The translations under genes were made by a program, and so were the position numbers. From SBBV01 sp036555425 (lineage in GTDB: Bacteria; Pseudomonadota; Alphaproteobacteria; Bin65): a stretch of 6,523 nucleotides of DNA. Below the pieces are notes generated by a model. It did not search any database, had not been told where the DNA came from, and saw only the letters and a program-made list of their open reading frames with translations. Positions 4,891 through 6,523 of the stretch are shown here, one piece after another; the first letter of the stretch is position 1; every line of letters begins with the position of its first letter. The stretch spans positions 1-6,523 of the forward strand of contig DATBLL010000037.1 in assembly GCA_036555425.1 (NCBI GenBank). Direction: 5' to 3'.

Positions 4891-6523
4891 ATGCCCTCTC
4901 GCCGCCACGTGCTGATGCTTCTGGGCCGCAACGCCGCCGGGCTTGCGGCCGTCTCGGCGTTGGGGCCCGGCCTCGCGCGCGGAGAGACCGCCCCGCCGGA
5001 AATCTACAAGGGCCACGGCATGGCCATGCACGGCGCGCCCAAGTACAGCGCGGATTTCAAGCATTTCGACTACGTCAATCCTGGCGCGCCCCGCGGCGGC
5101 TCGATCTATCACGGCGCGGCCGGCTCGACCTTCGACAGCCTCAACCCCTTCGTCCTCAAGGGCTCGCCGGCCACCTTCGTCTCGACCTTCGTCTTCGACA
5201 CGCTGATGAAATCGGCGGCCGACGAGCCGTTCACGATGTACGGCCTCCTCGCCAAGACGATCGAGACGCCCAAGGACCGCGCCTGGGTCGCCTTCGCGCT
5301 CGACGAGCGAGCGCGCTTTCACGACGGCTCGCCGATCACCGCCGCCGACGTCGTCTTCTCGTTCGAGACGCTCACGAGCGAGAAGGCCCATCCCGTCTAC
5401 CGCCAATACTATCACGACGTGGTCAAGGCGGAGGCGGCGGCGCCGCGCGTGGTGAAATTCACGTTCCGCGCCGCCGGCAATCGCGAGCTGCCATTGATCG
5501 TAGGTCAGATGCCGGTGATCTCGAAGGCCTATTGGGCCAACCGTCAGTTCGATCAGGTGACGCTCGACCGTCCGCTCGGCAGCGGCCCCTACAAAATCGG
5601 CGACATGGCGCCCGGGCGCTACATCGTGTTCGAGCGGGTCAAGGACTACTGGGCCGCCGATCTGCCGGTGAACCGCGGCCACAGCAACTTCGACATCGTC
5701 CGCGTCGATTATTTCCGCGACGCCACCGTGGCGCGCGAGGCGTTCAAGGCCGGCGAGTTCGACTACCGCGCCGAGAACCAGGCGCTCGCCTGGGCGACGC
5801 AATACGACAACGACGCCGTACGCCAGGGCCTGCTCCTGAAGCGCGAGGTGCCCCATTCGCGGCCCGCCGGGATGCAGTGCTTCGTCATGAACACACGGCG
5901 CGGCCAGTTCAAGGATTGGCGCGTGCGCCGCGCGCTCGCACTGATGTTCGACTTCGAATGGACGAACAAGAACCTTTTCTACGGCCAGTACAAGCGCACG
6001 ACGAGTTACTTCGCCAATTCCGAGATGGCGGCGACCGGACTGCCGGAGGGCGAGGAGCTCAAGATTCTCGAGCGCTTCAATGGCCGCGTGCCCGACAGCG
6101 TGTTCAAGGAGCCCTATACGCTCCCGGTCTACGCCGGCGACGGCAACATCCGCGAAGGCGCGCGCCAGGCGCTCGCGATCTTCAAGGATGCGGGCTGGAC
6201 TTTCAAGGGCAGCGAACTCGCCGACAAGGCCGGCAAGCCGTTCCGCTTCGAGATCCTGACCGGCTCTCCCGCGTTCGAGCGCGTCTATCTCCCCTACATC
6301 GCCAATCTGAAGCGCATCGGCATCGGCGCCGAGCTGCGTCTGGTCGACCCCGTCCAGTACCAGAAGCGCGTCGAGAAGTTCGATTTCGACATGATCACGG
6401 ACGGCTTCGGCCAGTCCGAGTCGCCGGGGAACGAGCAGCGGAGCTTCTGGTCCAGCACGGCCGCCGACACCGACGGAAGCAACAACACGATCGGCATCAA
6501 GGACAAGGCGATCGACGAACTCG
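4891..6523 (+). CDS. Second YejA-like solute-binding protein, paralog of the first, cut by window edge
   Basis: This is another periplasmic family 5 peptide-type binding protein with 544 complete codons in view and the frame still open at the edge. By alignment with its neighbour, about 80 residues are missing. The Tat motif SRRHVLML is at residues 3-10. Blocks shared with the first copy include MAMHGAPKY (44-52), HFDYVNPGAPRGGS (58-71), ARFHDGSPITAADVVFSFETL, LGSGPYKIG, FERVKDYWAADLP, FDFEWTNKNLFYGQY, VFKEPYTLPVYAGDGNIR and GQSESPGNEQR. Identity is about two thirds by eye, with one extra residue near KGSELADKAGKPF. Differences cluster at the N terminus and in places such as ILCQFAIFSKA versus IVGQMPVISKA, which may reflect ligand choice. 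ATG 4891 is preferred because it places the Tat motif as in the paralog. An in-frame ATG at 4852 would add 13 residues. Neither start has a strong Shine-Dalgarno. Confidence 0.93.
   Translation, partial: MPSRRHVLMLLGRNAAGLAAVSALGPGLARGETAPPEIYKGHGMAMHGAPKYSADFKHFDYVNPGAPRGGSIYHGAAGSTFDSLNPFVLKGSPATFVSTFVFDTLMKSAADEPFTMYGLLAKTIETPKDRAWVAFALDERARFHDGSPITAADVVFSFETLTSEKAHPVYRQYYHDVVKAEAAAPRVVKFTFRAAGNRELPLIVGQMPVISKAYWANRQFDQVTLDRPLGSGPYKIGDMAPGRYIVFERVKDYWAADLPVNRGHSNFDIVRVDYFRDATVAREAFKAGEFDYRAENQALAWATQYDNDAVRQGLLLKREVPHSRPAGMQCFVMNTRRGQFKDWRVRRALALMFDFEWTNKNLFYGQYKRTTSYFANSEMAATGLPEGEELKILERFNGRVPDSVFKEPYTLPVYAGDGNIREGARQALAIFKDAGWTFKGSELADKAGKPFRFEILTGSPAFERVYLPYIANLKRIGIGAELRLVDPVQYQKRVEKFDFDMITDGFGQSESPGNEQRSFWSSTAADTDGSNNTIGIKDKAIDEL

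Overview
The window is about 6.5 kb of GC-rich DNA with strong third-position GC bias, tightly packed with genes. The gene content points to a Gram-negative alphaproteobacterium, probably of the Rhodospirillales/Rhizobiales type. It has an LPS Kdo-activating enzyme, a membrane-anchored class I cytochrome c of the alphaproteobacterial kind, a HisN-type histidinol phosphatase, and YejA-like peptide-binding proteins with Tat signals. This placement rests on gene families and composition; no rRNA or other marker gene is present.

Layout. Positions 1-370 hold no convincing gene. They contain some small inverted repeats and then a composite repeat block: a 9-bp tandem repeat, a perfect 13-bp hairpin and an inverted copy of the tandem repeat. 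On the minus strand the hairpin is followed by a T-rich run and probably terminates kdsB. kdsB (371-1120, minus) starts at TTG. A 190-bp divergent spacer follows, with a good sigma70-like promoter facing right. To the right, all genes are on the plus strand: a membrane-anchored cytochrome c with a repetitive Pro/Lys/Glu tail (1311-2000), hisN (2044-2823), and two tandem paralogous family 5 solute-binding proteins (2928-4790, and 4891 to the window edge, where the second is cut off about 80 residues short of its expected end).

How the genes relate. kdsB serves LPS core synthesis, the cytochrome serves respiratory electron transfer, and hisN serves histidine synthesis. They are not one pathway, although I recall the cytochrome/kdsB divergent pair as a common neighbourhood in alphaproteobacteria. 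The two binding proteins look like the start of a peptide-uptake (Yej/Opp-type) ABC locus whose permease and ATPase genes probably lie beyond the right edge. Upstream of the first binding protein there is an exact TGTGA-N6-TCACA site, the CRP-family consensus, placed so that it could activate transcription.

I see no clearly new biological system here. The best leads are the CRP-like operator, the tandem binding-protein duplication, the repeat block at the left end, and the tail of the cytochrome.
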